From Candidatus Blastococcus massiliensis AP3 (GTDB taxonomy: Bacteria > Actinomycetota > Actinomycetes > Mycobacteriales > Geodermatophilaceae): a stretch of DNA of 64,000 bases. Positions 1 to 7,887 of this stretch are shown here, one piece after another. Under the pieces are notes generated by a model. That model made no database searches. It worked only from the letters and a program-made list of their open reading frames with translations, and was not told the origin of the DNA. The DNA lies in contig NZ_HG931175.1 in assembly GCF_000582785.1 (NCBI RefSeq), positions 474,209 through 538,208 on the forward strand, given 5' to 3'. Every line of letters begins with the position of its first letter. Position 1 is the stretch's first letter. Both the position numbers and the translations under genes were made by a program.

Positions 1-100
1 CCATCAGCTCCTCGGTGTGTCCGAAGCGGGCCAGGTCGAACAGCCGGCCGGCCAGCTCGATCACGTCGGGATCGATCGGGCCGCTCGTCACGCCCTTCAC
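1..100 (-). CDS. Ankyrin-repeat protein, N-terminal fragment (cut by window edge)
   Basis: Only the first 33 codons are in the window; the gene runs off the left edge. The reading (start VKGVTSGPIDPDVIELAG, then RLFDLARFGHTEELM) matches the N-terminal cap and first helix pair of small actinobacterial ankyrin-repeat proteins, which have the same ELAGRLFDLAR...G.TE.L start before a repeat about ankyrin contacts. A GTG at 100 and a second in-frame GTG at 91 are both possible; the latter has a better purine-rich stretch (GAAGGG) just before it. It follows the acetyltransferase gene by one base, so the two are probably co-transcribed. Partner and function are unknown. Confidence 0.55.
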   Translation of the reverse strand, partial: MKGVTSGPIDPDVIELAGRLFDLARFGHTEELM

Positions 101-101
101 C

Positions 102-599
102 CTAGGAGCCGTCGACCACCAGTTTGTAGCCGACGTGCGACGGCCGGAAGCCGAGCCCCTCGTAGAAGCGGTGCGCCTCGGGGCGGCTGCGGTCCGTGGT
201 CAGCTGGATGAGCGCGCAGCCGCGCCGCCCGGCCTCCGCGAGTGCCCAGCGCACCAGCGCCTCTCCCAGACCACCGCCCCGGCGGTCGGCCCGGATCCGC
301 ACGCCCTCGATCTGCGCCCGCTGCGCGCCCCGTCGTGACAGCCCCGGCAGAAAGGACAGCTGCAGCGTGCCGACCACGTCGTCCACGTCCTGCACGGCCA
401 CGAGCAGGTGTGCGGGATCGGCGTCGACGAGGGCGAAGGCGCGCGCGTAGGGCTCCAGCCCCTCACCCGCGGACTCCCGCGCACCCCCGAGCGGGTCGTC
501 GGCGAGCAGCGCGACCAGTTCCGGCAGGTCGGAGGCCGTCGCCCGGCGCACCGTCACGCCCACGAAGCCGGGCAGCGGCCCCCAGGCGACGACCTCCAC
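102..599 (-). CDS. GNAT-family N-acetyltransferase
   Basis: A 165-residue single-domain GNAT protein that would move an acetyl group from acetyl-CoA to an unknown amine. It opens with the family beta-1/alpha-1 pattern (TVRRATASDLPELVALL). The acetyl-CoA pyrophosphate loop is read as RADRRGGGLGEALVRWA (R/Q-x-x-G-x-G/A type), followed by the C-terminal HRFYEGLGFRP motif typical of the fold. The GTG at 599 lies 6 bases after the SDR stop; a second in-frame GTG at 557 gives a more typical GNAT N-terminus (VTVRRAT) and may be the true start. It shares a transcription unit with the upstream SDR. Substrate is not predictable. Confidence 0.85.
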   Translation of the reverse strand: MEVVAWGPLPGFVGVTVRRATASDLPELVALLADDPLGGARESAGEGLEPYARAFALVDADPAHLLVAVQDVDDVVGTLQLSFLPGLSRRGAQRAQIEGVRIRADRRGGGLGEALVRWALAEAGRRGCALIQLTTDRSRPEAHRFYEGLGFRPSHVGYKLVVDGS

Positions 600-605
600 G
601 CCGGC

Positions 606-1523
606 TCAGCCCGCGGTCGGGCGGATGCCGCGCTGGTCTGCGTTGAGCGCCGCCTGCGCCACCAGGCCGGGAAGCACGTCGTCGAGCTCCTCGACCGTCC
701 AGCGCTCGCCCTTGTCCACGCCCGGGCCGGCCTGCCAGCCCTCGGCCACGCTGATCGCACCGCCGCGGACGTTGAACACCCGGCCGGTGACCTCCTTCGC
801 CGCGGGTCCGGCGAGCCAGACCACCAGCGGCGCGATGTTGTCCGGCGCGGACGGGTCGAACTGCGACGGGTCCGGCTTCTCGCGATCGGGACGCAGGTTC
901 TCGGTCATCCGCGTCAGCGCGGCCGGTGCCACTGCGTTGACGGTGATGCCGTACCGCGAGAGCTCCATCGCGGTGATCACGGTGAACGCCGCGATCCCCG
1001 CCTTGGCCGCCCCGTAGTTCGACTGCCCCTGGTTGCCGTAGATCCCCGACGACGACGTGGTGTTGATGACCCGGGCATCCACCGGGCGGCCGGCCTTGTG
1101 CTCCTCGCGCCAGTAGGCGGCCGCGTGCCGCGTCGGGGCGAACGTGCCGCGGAGGTGGACCCGGATGACCGAGTCCCACTCCTCCACCGACATGTTCACC
1201 AGCATCCGGTCCCGCAGGATGCCGGCGTTGTTGACCAGCACGTCCAGTCGGCCGAAGTGCTCCAGCGCCGCGCCCACGAGGCGTTCGGCGCCGGCGAAGT
1301 CCGAGACGTCGTCGCCGTTCGCGACGGCCTGGCCGCCCATGCCCCGGATCTCGTCGACCACCTCACCCGCCGGACCCGTCGACCCGCCGCTGCCATCCAC
1401 CTCGGCCCCGAGGTCGTTCACGACGACGGCGTAGCCCTGCCGGGCGAACTCGAGCGCGTGCCCGCGGCCGATCCCCCTGGCCGCACCCGTCACGATGACC
1501 ACGCGTTGCTCGTCCGACTGCAT
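606..1523 (-). CDS. SDR-family 3-hydroxyacyl-CoA dehydrogenase (HSD17B4/FabG-like)
   Basis: A 305-residue classical short-chain dehydrogenase. The NAD(P) loop TGAARGIG lies at residues 12-19, NNAG about 85 residues later, and the catalytic Ser, Tyr and Lys are in TTSSSGIYG and NYGAAKAG. The insertion after the cofactor loop (NDLGAEVDGSGGSTGPA) and the C-terminal extension match the HSD17B4 N-terminal domain and mycobacterial homologues that oxidise (3R)-hydroxyacyl-CoA, which fits the acyl-CoA genes nearby. ATG 1523 is chosen because GGAGG sits 8 bases upstream; more upstream starts lack a ribosome site. It is divergent from the exporter at 1625 with a palindrome between them. The exact substrate (fatty acyl, steroid side chain or other) is inferred only. 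Confidence 0.85.
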   Translation of the reverse strand: MQSDEQRVVIVTGAARGIGRGHALEFARQGYAVVVNDLGAEVDGSGGSTGPAGEVVDEIRGMGGQAVANGDDVSDFAGAERLVGAALEHFGRLDVLVNNAGILRDRMLVNMSVEEWDSVIRVHLRGTFAPTRHAAAYWREEHKAGRPVDARVINTTSSSGIYGNQGQSNYGAAKAGIAAFTVITAMELSRYGITVNAVAPAALTRMTENLRPDREKPDPSQFDPSAPDNIAPLVVWLAGPAAKEVTGRVFNVRGGAISVAEGWQAGPGVDKGERWTVEELDDVLPGLVAQAALNADQRGIRPTAG

Positions 1524-1550
1524 CTGGCAGCCTCCTTCCGTCGGGAGCCC

Positions 1551-1565
1551 TAGAATCGGGTTCTG
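1551..1565. promoter_or_regulatory. Candidate operator in the SDR/exporter divergent region
   Basis: The intergenic region holds AGAATCGGGTTCT inside TAGAA-TCGGG-TTCTG, an odd-length inverted repeat (AGAAY-core-RTTCT). Spacing differs by one base from the mycobacterial KstR site, so it is not called as that. It probably binds a dimeric repressor, perhaps the TetR protein at 3174-3791. The assignment is inference. Confidence 0.4.
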
Positions 1566-1624
1566 GGATTTCGACGTCAACCAGGCCGAGCGCCGCGTCG
1601 GACCGGTCGACCAACGGGAGAGCA

Positions 1625-3208
1625 GTGACTGCGGACGCGCGGACCGGCGCAGGCGACACGGCCGCCGCGCCCCGCGAGACGGTCGACGAGACCCGCCGGC
1701 AGGCGGAGGAGCCGGCCCCCGGGAGCGCGGCCGAGCGCGCCCAGATGCGCGAGGCCTGGCGGGCGCTGTCGGTCGTCAGCCTGGCCAGCATCTTCTCCGG
1801 GATGGCCGGGAGCGCGCTCAACGTCGCCCTGCCCACGGTCGTCCGGCACTTCGACGCCAGCGCCACGGCGGCCAGCTGGATCCTGCTCGCGTTCATGCTG
1901 GCCAACACCGTCCTGATGATCTTCTTCGGCCGGCTGGCCGACATGTTCGGGCGCCGCTCGATGTACCTGATGGGGCTGGCGACCTTCACGCTCGCCAGCT
2001 TCCTGAGCGGCCTGGCCCCGAACGCCTGGACCCTCGTGGGGCTGCGCGTGCTGCAGGCCGCGGGCGCGGCGATGCTGCTCACCAACAGCGCCGCCATCGT
2101 CACCGCCGCCTTCCCGCGGCACCGGCTGGGTCAGGGCATGGGCATCTACCTGGCCTCGTTCTCCGTCGCCCAGCTCCTCGGCCCCACCGTCGGCGGCGTG
2201 CTCGCCGAGCACGCCGGCTGGCGCTGGGTGTTCTGGTACAACGTGCCGATCGGGCTGATCTGCCTGGCCTGGGGCGCCTGGGCCCTCCCCCGCGTCGCAC
2301 GCACCGGGCAGCGCCAGGGCATCGACATCCCCGGCAACCTGCTGGTCCTGGTCGCGCTCGGCAGCGGGCTGGCGGCGCTCTCCCAGGCGACGACGCTGGG
2401 CTGGACCAGCTGGCTGGTCATCGGTGGCCTCGTCGTCTTCGTCCTGGGCATGCCCCTGTTCGTGCTCTTCGAGCGCCGGGTGGCCCATCCCCTGGTCGAC
2501 ATGACGCTGTTCCGCAGCCGGCCGTTCGCCCTCGGCCTGCTCGCCTCCTTCCTCAACGCGACGTCAGCGGCGGGGGTGCTGCTGCTCTTCTCGCTCTACT
2601 TCCAGGCCGTCAAGGGCGAGGACGCGTTCTCGGCCGGCATGCGCGTCCTGCCGCTGGCGGTGGCGACGCTGCTCTTCTCGTCCACCTCGGGGCTGCTCCA
2701 GCGCCGTATCTCACCGCGCGGGCTGGCCGTGGTGGGCAACCTCTGCACCGGCGCCGGGCTGGTCGTCCTGGGCTGGGCGGTGGCCGCGGACGCCGGTTAC
2801 GTCGCGATCGCCTCGGGCCTGGTGCTGGCCGGCGCCGGGTCGGGGTTGTTCATGCCGTCGAACACCACCGCGCTGATGGGCGAGATCCCGCACGAGCGCC
2901 TGGGCATCGCCAACGCGATGCGCCTGATGCTGCAGCAGAGCGGCTTCGTCGTGGGCACGGCCATCGTGCTCTCCGTCCTCACCGCCCCGCTGGTCCCCGA
3001 ACTGCGGCAGTACGCGTTCGCCGGCACGTTGTCCGACATCTCGGGCTCCGGCCTGGACGACCTGCTGCTCGGCTACCGGTGGACCCTGCTCACCATGCTC
3101 ACGCTCAGCCTGGCGACCACGGTGACCTCGCTGGCCGCGCGGCACGCGACCATCAAGCGCTTCCGCGCCGAGGTCAGCCCGCCTGGGGGTCCGGCATCCG
3201 GCGGATGA
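1625..3208 (+). CDS. MFS drug-exporter, DHA2/EmrB-QacA type (14 TM)
   Basis: A 527-residue proton-driven membrane exporter. After a soluble N-terminal stretch of about 50 residues it has about 14 hydrophobic helices, the number typical of the DHA2 group rather than 12-helix MFS proteins. MFS motif A is visible between helices 2 and 3 (GRLADMFGRRSMY), and a motif-C-like helix (GPTVGGVLAEHAGWRW) follows helix 5. GTG 1625 has GGGAG 5 bases upstream. The 3' end overlaps the convergent TetR gene by 35 bases, so the two transcripts are antisense at their ends. A TetR gene beside an exporter usually controls it. The exported compound could be an acid or CoA-pathway intermediate handled by neighbouring genes, but this is not shown. 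Confidence 0.9.
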   Translation: MTADARTGAGDTAAAPRETVDETRRQAEEPAPGSAAERAQMREAWRALSVVSLASIFSGMAGSALNVALPTVVRHFDASATAASWILLAFMLANTVLMIFFGRLADMFGRRSMYLMGLATFTLASFLSGLAPNAWTLVGLRVLQAAGAAMLLTNSAAIVTAAFPRHRLGQGMGIYLASFSVAQLLGPTVGGVLAEHAGWRWVFWYNVPIGLICLAWGAWALPRVARTGQRQGIDIPGNLLVLVALGSGLAALSQATTLGWTSWLVIGGLVVFVLGMPLFVLFERRVAHPLVDMTLFRSRPFALGLLASFLNATSAAGVLLLFSLYFQAVKGEDAFSAGMRVLPLAVATLLFSSTSGLLQRRISPRGLAVVGNLCTGAGLVVLGWAVAADAGYVAIASGLVLAGAGSGLFMPSNTTALMGEIPHERLGIANAMRLMLQQSGFVVGTAIVLSVLTAPLVPELRQYAFAGTLSDISGSGLDDLLLGYRWTLLTMLTLSLATTVTSLAARHATIKRFRAEVSPPGGPASGG

Positions 3209-3791
3209 TCGCCAGCGCGCTCTCGGTGACCGCGGCGGCCTCCACCTCGGACTCGCAGCCGATGATCTGCCGGCCGGCCTCCCCCATCGCCGCGGTGAGG
3301 AGGGAGACGAGCAGCCGGTCGGTCGGCCCGGTGCCGACGGCGAGGAGCACGGCGTTCTGCCGCACCCAGTCGTTGCGCCGCCGGCTGCGCACCAGGAAGA
3401 ACCCCGGCGGCCCGTCGCCGTCCAGGAACAGCCGCGCCAGTTGCCGGCGCTCCCACGTCGTCTCCAGGTAGGCCCGGGCGCCCACGACGAAGAGCTCCTG
3501 CGGGGTGACCGTGCCCGCGCGGCGGGCATCCGCCACCGCCGTCGCCGCCCGCTCCTCGTAGGCCGCCTGGTGGTCCTCCCAGACGGCGAGGAAGAGCTCC
3601 GACTTGCCGCCGTAGTGGTGGTACAGGCTGCCGACGCCCAGCCCGGCGCGCTCGACGACGTCAGCGACGCTGCACTCGGCGAAGCCCTTCTGGGCGAACA
3701 CCTCGCCGGCGGCGGCGATGAGGGTGCGGCGCGTCTCGGCGGTTCGGCTCCACTGCCAGGCATGGGCCTGCGGCTGCCTGCTCGCGCCCAC
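3174..3791 (-). CDS. TetR-family transcriptional regulator
   Basis: A 205-residue one-component repressor. The N-terminal helix-turn-helix is clear: TRRTLIAAAGEVFAQKGF, then SVADVVERAGLGVGSLYHHYGGKSELFLAVW, the standard TetR recognition region ending in the YHHYGGK turn. The C-terminal two-thirds is the variable ligand and dimer domain. GTG 3789-3791 is chosen because GAGGGG lies upstream and it gives a normal-length N-terminal arm; longer in-frame extensions have no start with a ribosome site. It converges on and overlaps the exporter and is divergent from the thioesterase at 3916. Regulation of exporter, SDR or thioesterase is inferred from position. Confidence 0.85.
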   Translation of the reverse strand: MGASRQPQAHAWQWSRTAETRRTLIAAAGEVFAQKGFAECSVADVVERAGLGVGSLYHHYGGKSELFLAVWEDHQAAYEERAATAVADARRAGTVTPQELFVVGARAYLETTWERRQLARLFLDGDGPPGFFLVRSRRRNDWVRQNAVLLAVGTGPTDRLLVSLLTAAMGEAGRQIIGCESEVEAAAVTESALAIIRRMPDPQAG

Positions 3792-3915
3792 CGGCCCCCA
3801 CCCCTCGACCCGACGACCCCGTCGTCCGCGGGTGACACTACTGACGGCGGGGCGGACTGCCCAGCCTCGAGAACGGAGCACCTGCGGCCACGGGTCGCCG
3901 AGGCCGGGAGGCGCG

Positions 3916-4356
3916 ATGCGGGACATGGAGCGGTGGCTGGGCGACGGCGGGATGCCCCTGCTGGGCACCCTCGGCGTGCGGTTCGACCGGTACGGGGCGA
4001 CCGAGGAGCCGGTCACCGGCTGGGCCGAGGCGAGCTGGACGCCGGTCCCCCTGGCCGGGAACCCGCACGGCCTGGTGCAGGGCGGCGTGCACTCCGTCGT
4101 CATGGACGCCGCCATGAACTTCGCCGTCAACGCGGCGCTGACCGGCCGCGACCGCACCCAGGCGTCGCTGGAGATGAAGACGGAGTGGATGCGCCCCGCC
4201 CGCCCGGGTGACGTGCTGACCGTCCGCGGAGACCTGGTCCGGCTGGCGCGGCAGGTGGCCTTCGCCGAGGGCCGGGTGCTCTCGGCCGACGGCACGCTGC
4301 TGAGCCGGGCCACCTCGACCTTCCTCCTGCACCGGGAGCAGCCCCGCTCCGCCTGA
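3916..4356 (+). CDS. PaaI-type hotdog-fold acyl-CoA thioesterase
   Basis: A 146-residue single hotdog-domain protein expected to hydrolyse acyl- or aryl-CoA to free acid plus CoA. The helix segment GNPHGLVQGGVHSVVMDAAMNFAVN carries the HG-x-x-x-GG-x-x-x-x-x-D pattern of the PaaI/YdiI group, with the catalytic acidic residue at the D of MDAA. The strand SLEMKTEWMRPARPGD is the usual second half of the fold. ATG 3916 has GGGAGG 4 bases upstream. It lies 49 bases upstream of the marR-ligase-dehydrogenase operon and points the same way, so it probably serves the same CoA pathway, recycling CoA from dead-end thioesters. Confidence 0.85.
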   Translation: MRDMERWLGDGGMPLLGTLGVRFDRYGATEEPVTGWAEASWTPVPLAGNPHGLVQGGVHSVVMDAAMNFAVNAALTGRDRTQASLEMKTEWMRPARPGDVLTVRGDLVRLARQVAFAEGRVLSADGTLLSRATSTFLLHREQPRSA

Positions 4357-4387
4357 CTCGGGCGAGCCCCTTGCAAAAGAACTTCGA

Positions 4388-4405
4388 AGCCTGAATTGTT
4401 AGGCT
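4388..4405. promoter_or_regulatory. MarR autoregulatory operator overlapping its promoter
   Basis: AGCCTGA-ATTG-TTAGGCT is an 18-bp inverted repeat (6 of 7 arm bases pair) ending one base before the GTG of the marR gene. TTGCAA at 4371-4376 with a weak AATTGT -10 at 4394-4399 would start transcription at the GTG itself, so the gene may be leaderless. A repressor bound here would block the promoter. The site and its position are seen; binding by this MarR is inferred. Confidence 0.5.
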
Positions 4406-4897
4406 GTGATCGAAGCCACCCCGACCGGAGCGCGGACGGTCGCCCGTCTGGCCCGGCACGTCGAGGTGGCGCTGGCCGGCTGCGAGCTCACCGTGCCCCA
4501 GTACCGGCTGCTGGCCCTCCTCTCCGAGGGCTCGGTGAACGCATCGACGCTCGCCCAGCGGCTCGTGGTGAGCCGGCCGAGCGTCACCGCGCTCGTCGAC
4601 GGCCTGGTCGCCCGCGGCATGGTCGAGCGGGGCACCGATCCGGCCGACCGCCGGCACGTCACCCACCTGGTGACCGAGCGCGGTCAGGCCGTGCTCGACC
4701 AGGCCGACCACACCGCGGCCGCCCGCCTGGCCGACCTCTCCACCCACCTCTCCCCCGACGACGTGCCCGCCGCCCGCGCGGGCCTCGCCGCGTGGGAACG
4801 GGCGCTCGACTCGTACCGGGACACGGCCGCCCGCACTCCGCACTGGCCCCGCGCCGGGGACGCGCGCACGCCGCAGGAATCGGAGGTCGCCCCGTGA
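4406..4897 (+). CDS. MarR-family transcriptional regulator
   Basis: A 163-residue winged-helix dimer. The core is canonical: LTVPQYRLLALLSEG, then ASTLAQRLVVSRPSVTALVDGLVARGMVERG, and the wing TDPADRRHVTHLVTERG. This DPxDRR wing is the MarR signature. It is the first gene of an operon; its stop overlaps the GTG of the acyl-CoA ligase by 4 bases (GTGA), so the two are translationally coupled. MarR proteins in such operons usually sense a carboxylic acid or its CoA ester. An inverted repeat covers its start. The effector is unknown. Confidence 0.88.
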   Translation: MIEATPTGARTVARLARHVEVALAGCELTVPQYRLLALLSEGSVNASTLAQRLVVSRPSVTALVDGLVARGMVERGTDPADRRHVTHLVTERGQAVLDQADHTAAARLADLSTHLSPDDVPAARAGLAAWERALDSYRDTAARTPHWPRAGDARTPQESEVAP

Positions 4898-6507
4898 CGA
4901 CGATGGATCCGGACCCGGCGGTCGCCGACCGCCAGGCGCTCGTCGAGCGCGCCGCGGCCACCGGCATGCTGATCGCCCTCTGGGCCGCCCGGCAGCCGGA
5001 GGCGACCGCCATCCGCTCCGCGCAGGGTGACCTGACCTACGCCCAGCTCAACGCCCGGATCAACCAGCTGGCCCGCGCGTTGCGCGCCCGCGGCCTCACC
5101 GTCGGCGACTCGATCGCCCTGATCAGCTCCAACCGGCCCGAGTTCGTGGAGACCCTCTACGCCGCCCAGCGCACGGGGCTCCGCCTCACGCCGGTCAACT
5201 GGCACCTCACCGCCGATGAGATCAACTACATCCTGCGCGACTGCGGCGCCCGCGCCGTCGTCGTCGACGGCCGCTTCGCCGACACCGTCGGGCAGGCGCT
5301 GGACGGAGTGGACGCCCGCGCCCTGCTCGTCGTCGAGGGCTCCCAGGAGCGGTTCGAGGACTACGAGCAGGCGCTGTCCGCCGAGTCCGGCGAGAACATC
5401 GAGGACCCGGTGCTGGGCACCACCATGGCGTACACCTCGGGCACCACCGGGCGCCCGAAGGGCGTGCACCGCGCCGCCGCCGCGGCCGCGGGCGCCGCAG
5501 CATCGCAGCTGGCCACCCTCGTGGCCGAGGCCTCCGCCTACGTGCCCGGGCAGGACCTCAACCTGGTCACCGGCCCGCTCTACCACTCCGCGCCGCTGCT
5601 CTTCTCGCTCAGCATGCCGCTGTCCCGGGGCGCCGGCGTGGTGCTCATGGACAAGTGGGACGCCGAGGAGACGCTGCGGCTGATCGAGCAGCACCGGATC
5701 ACGCACACCCACCTGGTGCCCACGATGTTCCACCGGATGATCTCGCTGCCGCAGGAGGTCAAGGACCGGTACGACCTGGGCAGCCTCCGCAACATCTGGC
5801 ACGGAGCCGCCCCCTGCCCGGTTCCGGTCAAGCAGGCCCTCATGGACTGGCTCGGCCCGATCGCCTGGGAGTACTACGCGGCCACCGAGGGCTTCGGCTC
5901 GGTCGTCGGACCGCACGACTGGCTGCGCCGGCCCGGCACCGTCGGGCACCCGGAGCCCGGGCACATCCGCATCCTCGACGAGGCCGGCGAGGACCTGCCC
6001 GCCGGAGTGCCCGGCACCATCTACCTGCGGGCGCCGGAGTCCGGCCGGTTCGTCTACCTGGGCGACGAGGCCAAGACCTCGTCGTCCTACCGCGGCGACT
6101 ACTACACCCTCGGCGACGTCGGCTACCTCGACGAGGACGGCTGGCTCTTCCTGACCGACCGCAGCGTCGACCTGATCATCTCCGGCGGCGTGAACGTCTA
6201 CCCCGCCGAGGTGGAGGCCGTGCTCATCACGCACCCCTCGGTCGGCGACGTCGGCGTCATCGGCGTGCCCGATCCGGAGTGGGGTGAGTCGGTCAAGGCC
6301 GTCGTCGAGCTGCAGCCCGGGTACCAGCCCTCCGCGGCGCTCGCCGAAGAGCTCCTCGCCTGGACCCGCGACCGGCTGGCGCACTTCAAGTGCCCCCGGA
6401 CGGTGGACTTCGTCCCCGAGCTGCCCCGCACCCCGTCCGGGAAGTTGTCCAAGCGCGTCCTGCGCGAGCAGTTCCGCCGGCAGGCCGCCGCCGGCACGGA
6501 CGCCTGA
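4894..6507 (+). CDS. Acyl-CoA ligase (AMP-forming, FadD-like)
   Basis: A 537-residue adenylate-forming enzyme that activates a carboxylic acid with ATP and CoA. The P-loop-like motif A3 is TMAYTSGTTGRPKGV (about residues 175-190). The A5 region reads EYYAATEGFG, the A7 motif YTLGDVGYLDEDGWLFLTDR, and the C-terminal A10 lysine is in RTPSGKLSKRVLR. GTG 4894 overlaps the marR stop; ATG 4903 is an alternative start. An Ala-rich stretch (HRAAAAAAGAAAS) follows A3. Its place between marR and two acyl-CoA dehydrogenases says it loads the substrate that they oxidise. A medium-chain, ring-containing or steroid-derived acid is possible; nothing in the sequence decides. Confidence 0.9.
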   Translation: MTTMDPDPAVADRQALVERAAATGMLIALWAARQPEATAIRSAQGDLTYAQLNARINQLARALRARGLTVGDSIALISSNRPEFVETLYAAQRTGLRLTPVNWHLTADEINYILRDCGARAVVVDGRFADTVGQALDGVDARALLVVEGSQERFEDYEQALSAESGENIEDPVLGTTMAYTSGTTGRPKGVHRAAAAAAGAAASQLATLVAEASAYVPGQDLNLVTGPLYHSAPLLFSLSMPLSRGAGVVLMDKWDAEETLRLIEQHRITHTHLVPTMFHRMISLPQEVKDRYDLGSLRNIWHGAAPCPVPVKQALMDWLGPIAWEYYAATEGFGSVVGPHDWLRRPGTVGHPEPGHIRILDEAGEDLPAGVPGTIYLRAPESGRFVYLGDEAKTSSSYRGDYYTLGDVGYLDEDGWLFLTDRSVDLIISGGVNVYPAEVEAVLITHPSVGDVGVIGVPDPEWGESVKAVVELQPGYQPSAALAEELLAWTRDRLAHFKCPRTVDFVPELPRTPSGKLSKRVLREQFRRQAAAGTDA

Positions 6508-6548
6508 GAGGCAGTGACACGAGAGACGATGACGTCGAAGGACTTGCC

Positions 6549-7811
6549 ATGCCACTGACCGTCCGACCGATCCCCATGCTCGACGAGCGCATCAACGACA
6601 TCCGCATGCGCACCGCCGAGATCGTCAACGACGAGATCCTCCCCCGGGAGCGCGAGCTCTGGCGCTCCGCGCGGGGTGGCGCCGTCGAGACGGAGCCCTC
6701 GGTCATCGAGGCCCGGGCGGCCCGCGAGGAGATCAAGCAGAAGGTCAAGCAGGCCGGGCTCTGGGCGCCGCACCTGCCCAAGGAGTACGGCGGCATGGGG
6801 CTGGACTTCCTCGCCCACGCCTACATGAACGAGGTGCTGGCCTACGCGATGGGCGCGGCCGCGCTGTTCGGCGTCGTCGCCCCGAACTCGGGCAACCAGA
6901 AGATCCTGCTCAAGTACGGCACCGACGAGCAGAAGGAGCAGTGGCTCCGGCCCCTCATCGAGGGCGAGATGGAGTCCGGCTTCTCCATGACCGAGCCCGA
7001 GAACGCGGGTTCGGACCCCCGCTCGCTCACCACCACCGCCGTCCGGGACGGCGACGACCTGGTCCTCAACGGGCACAAGTGGTTCACGTCCAACGGCATG
7101 GCCGCCGACTTCTTCATCGTCATGACCCGCGTCGTCGAGGCCGACCACGACCCCGCGTCGGGCAAGGGCCAGATGGCGCAGCTCATCGTCCCGACCGACA
7201 CCCCCGGCGTGAACATCGTCCGCGGCGTCGGCATCTGGGGCCGGCCGACGTCGGACCACGTCGAGGTGCGCTACGAGAACGTGCGGGTGCCGGCGAGCAA
7301 CCTGCTCGGCGCCGTCGGCCAGGGCCACCAGGCCGCACAGGACCGCCTCGGCGCCGGCCGGGTGTTCCACTGCATGAACTCGATCGGCCAGATGTGGCGG
7401 GCCTTCGACCTCATGGTCGAGCGGGCCAGCACCCGTCAGGTCCACGGTGGGCCGCTCAAGGACAAGCAGTTCGTCCAGGGCTTCATCGCCGACAGCTACA
7501 TGGACATCTCCGCCGCCCGGCTGATGACCATCCAGGCCGCCGAGCGCGTCGAGCGGGGCGACCGGGGCGCACGCACCGACATCTCGTCGATCAAGGTCTT
7601 CGTTCCCGCGGCCTACCACCGCGTCGTCGACCGGGCCATCCAGGTGTGGGGCGCCGCTGGCGTCTCCAGCGATCTCCCGCTCTCCGGCATGTACCTGGGC
7701 GCCCGCACGCTCCGCCTGGCCGACGGGCCGGACGAGGTGCACAAGGTGCTCATCGCCAAGCACGTCCTCGACCGGTACGCCAACGAGGGCGGATGGGACT
7801 TCGGCAACTGA
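6549..7811 (+). CDS. Acyl-CoA dehydrogenase (ACAD10/11-like FadE)
   Basis: A 420-residue FAD flavoprotein that introduces a 2,3 double bond into an acyl-CoA. N-terminal helical domain: HLPKEYGGMGLDF; beta domain: GFSMTEPENAGSDPRSL and NGHKWFTSNG; C-terminal domain: GAGRVFHCM, then the IQVWGAAGVSSDLPL segment and LADGPDEVHKVLIAKHVL. The GPDEVH ending in place of GTxEIQ and the SDPRSL loop resemble the ACAD10/11 branch (long or branched chains). ATG 6549 has AAGGA upstream. It starts 41 bases after the ligase stop and is followed by a second dehydrogenase, so the operon runs acid activation then alpha,beta-oxidation. Confidence 0.9.
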   Translation: MPLTVRPIPMLDERINDIRMRTAEIVNDEILPRERELWRSARGGAVETEPSVIEARAAREEIKQKVKQAGLWAPHLPKEYGGMGLDFLAHAYMNEVLAYAMGAAALFGVVAPNSGNQKILLKYGTDEQKEQWLRPLIEGEMESGFSMTEPENAGSDPRSLTTTAVRDGDDLVLNGHKWFTSNGMAADFFIVMTRVVEADHDPASGKGQMAQLIVPTDTPGVNIVRGVGIWGRPTSDHVEVRYENVRVPASNLLGAVGQGHQAAQDRLGAGRVFHCMNSIGQMWRAFDLMVERASTRQVHGGPLKDKQFVQGFIADSYMDISAARLMTIQAAERVERGDRGARTDISSIKVFVPAAYHRVVDRAIQVWGAAGVSSDLPLSGMYLGARTLRLADGPDEVHKVLIAKHVLDRYANEGGWDFGN

Positions 7812-7887
7812 TGAACGACTCCACGAAACCGGGCGAGCCTTCGCCCACCCCCACTCCTGTCCACCCGACTTCTGAGAGGTTGTTCCC

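Noticed and set aside
1551..1565. KstR-type steroid operator between SDR and exporter
   Set aside because: The arms resemble it, but the spacing is one base too long, and the region holds no steroid-core genes. It is kept only as a generic operator candidate.
3792..3915. Additional operator for the TetR protein in the 3792-3915 gap (GGTGACACTACTGAC)
   Set aside because: The repeat arms are too short and irregular to support a call.
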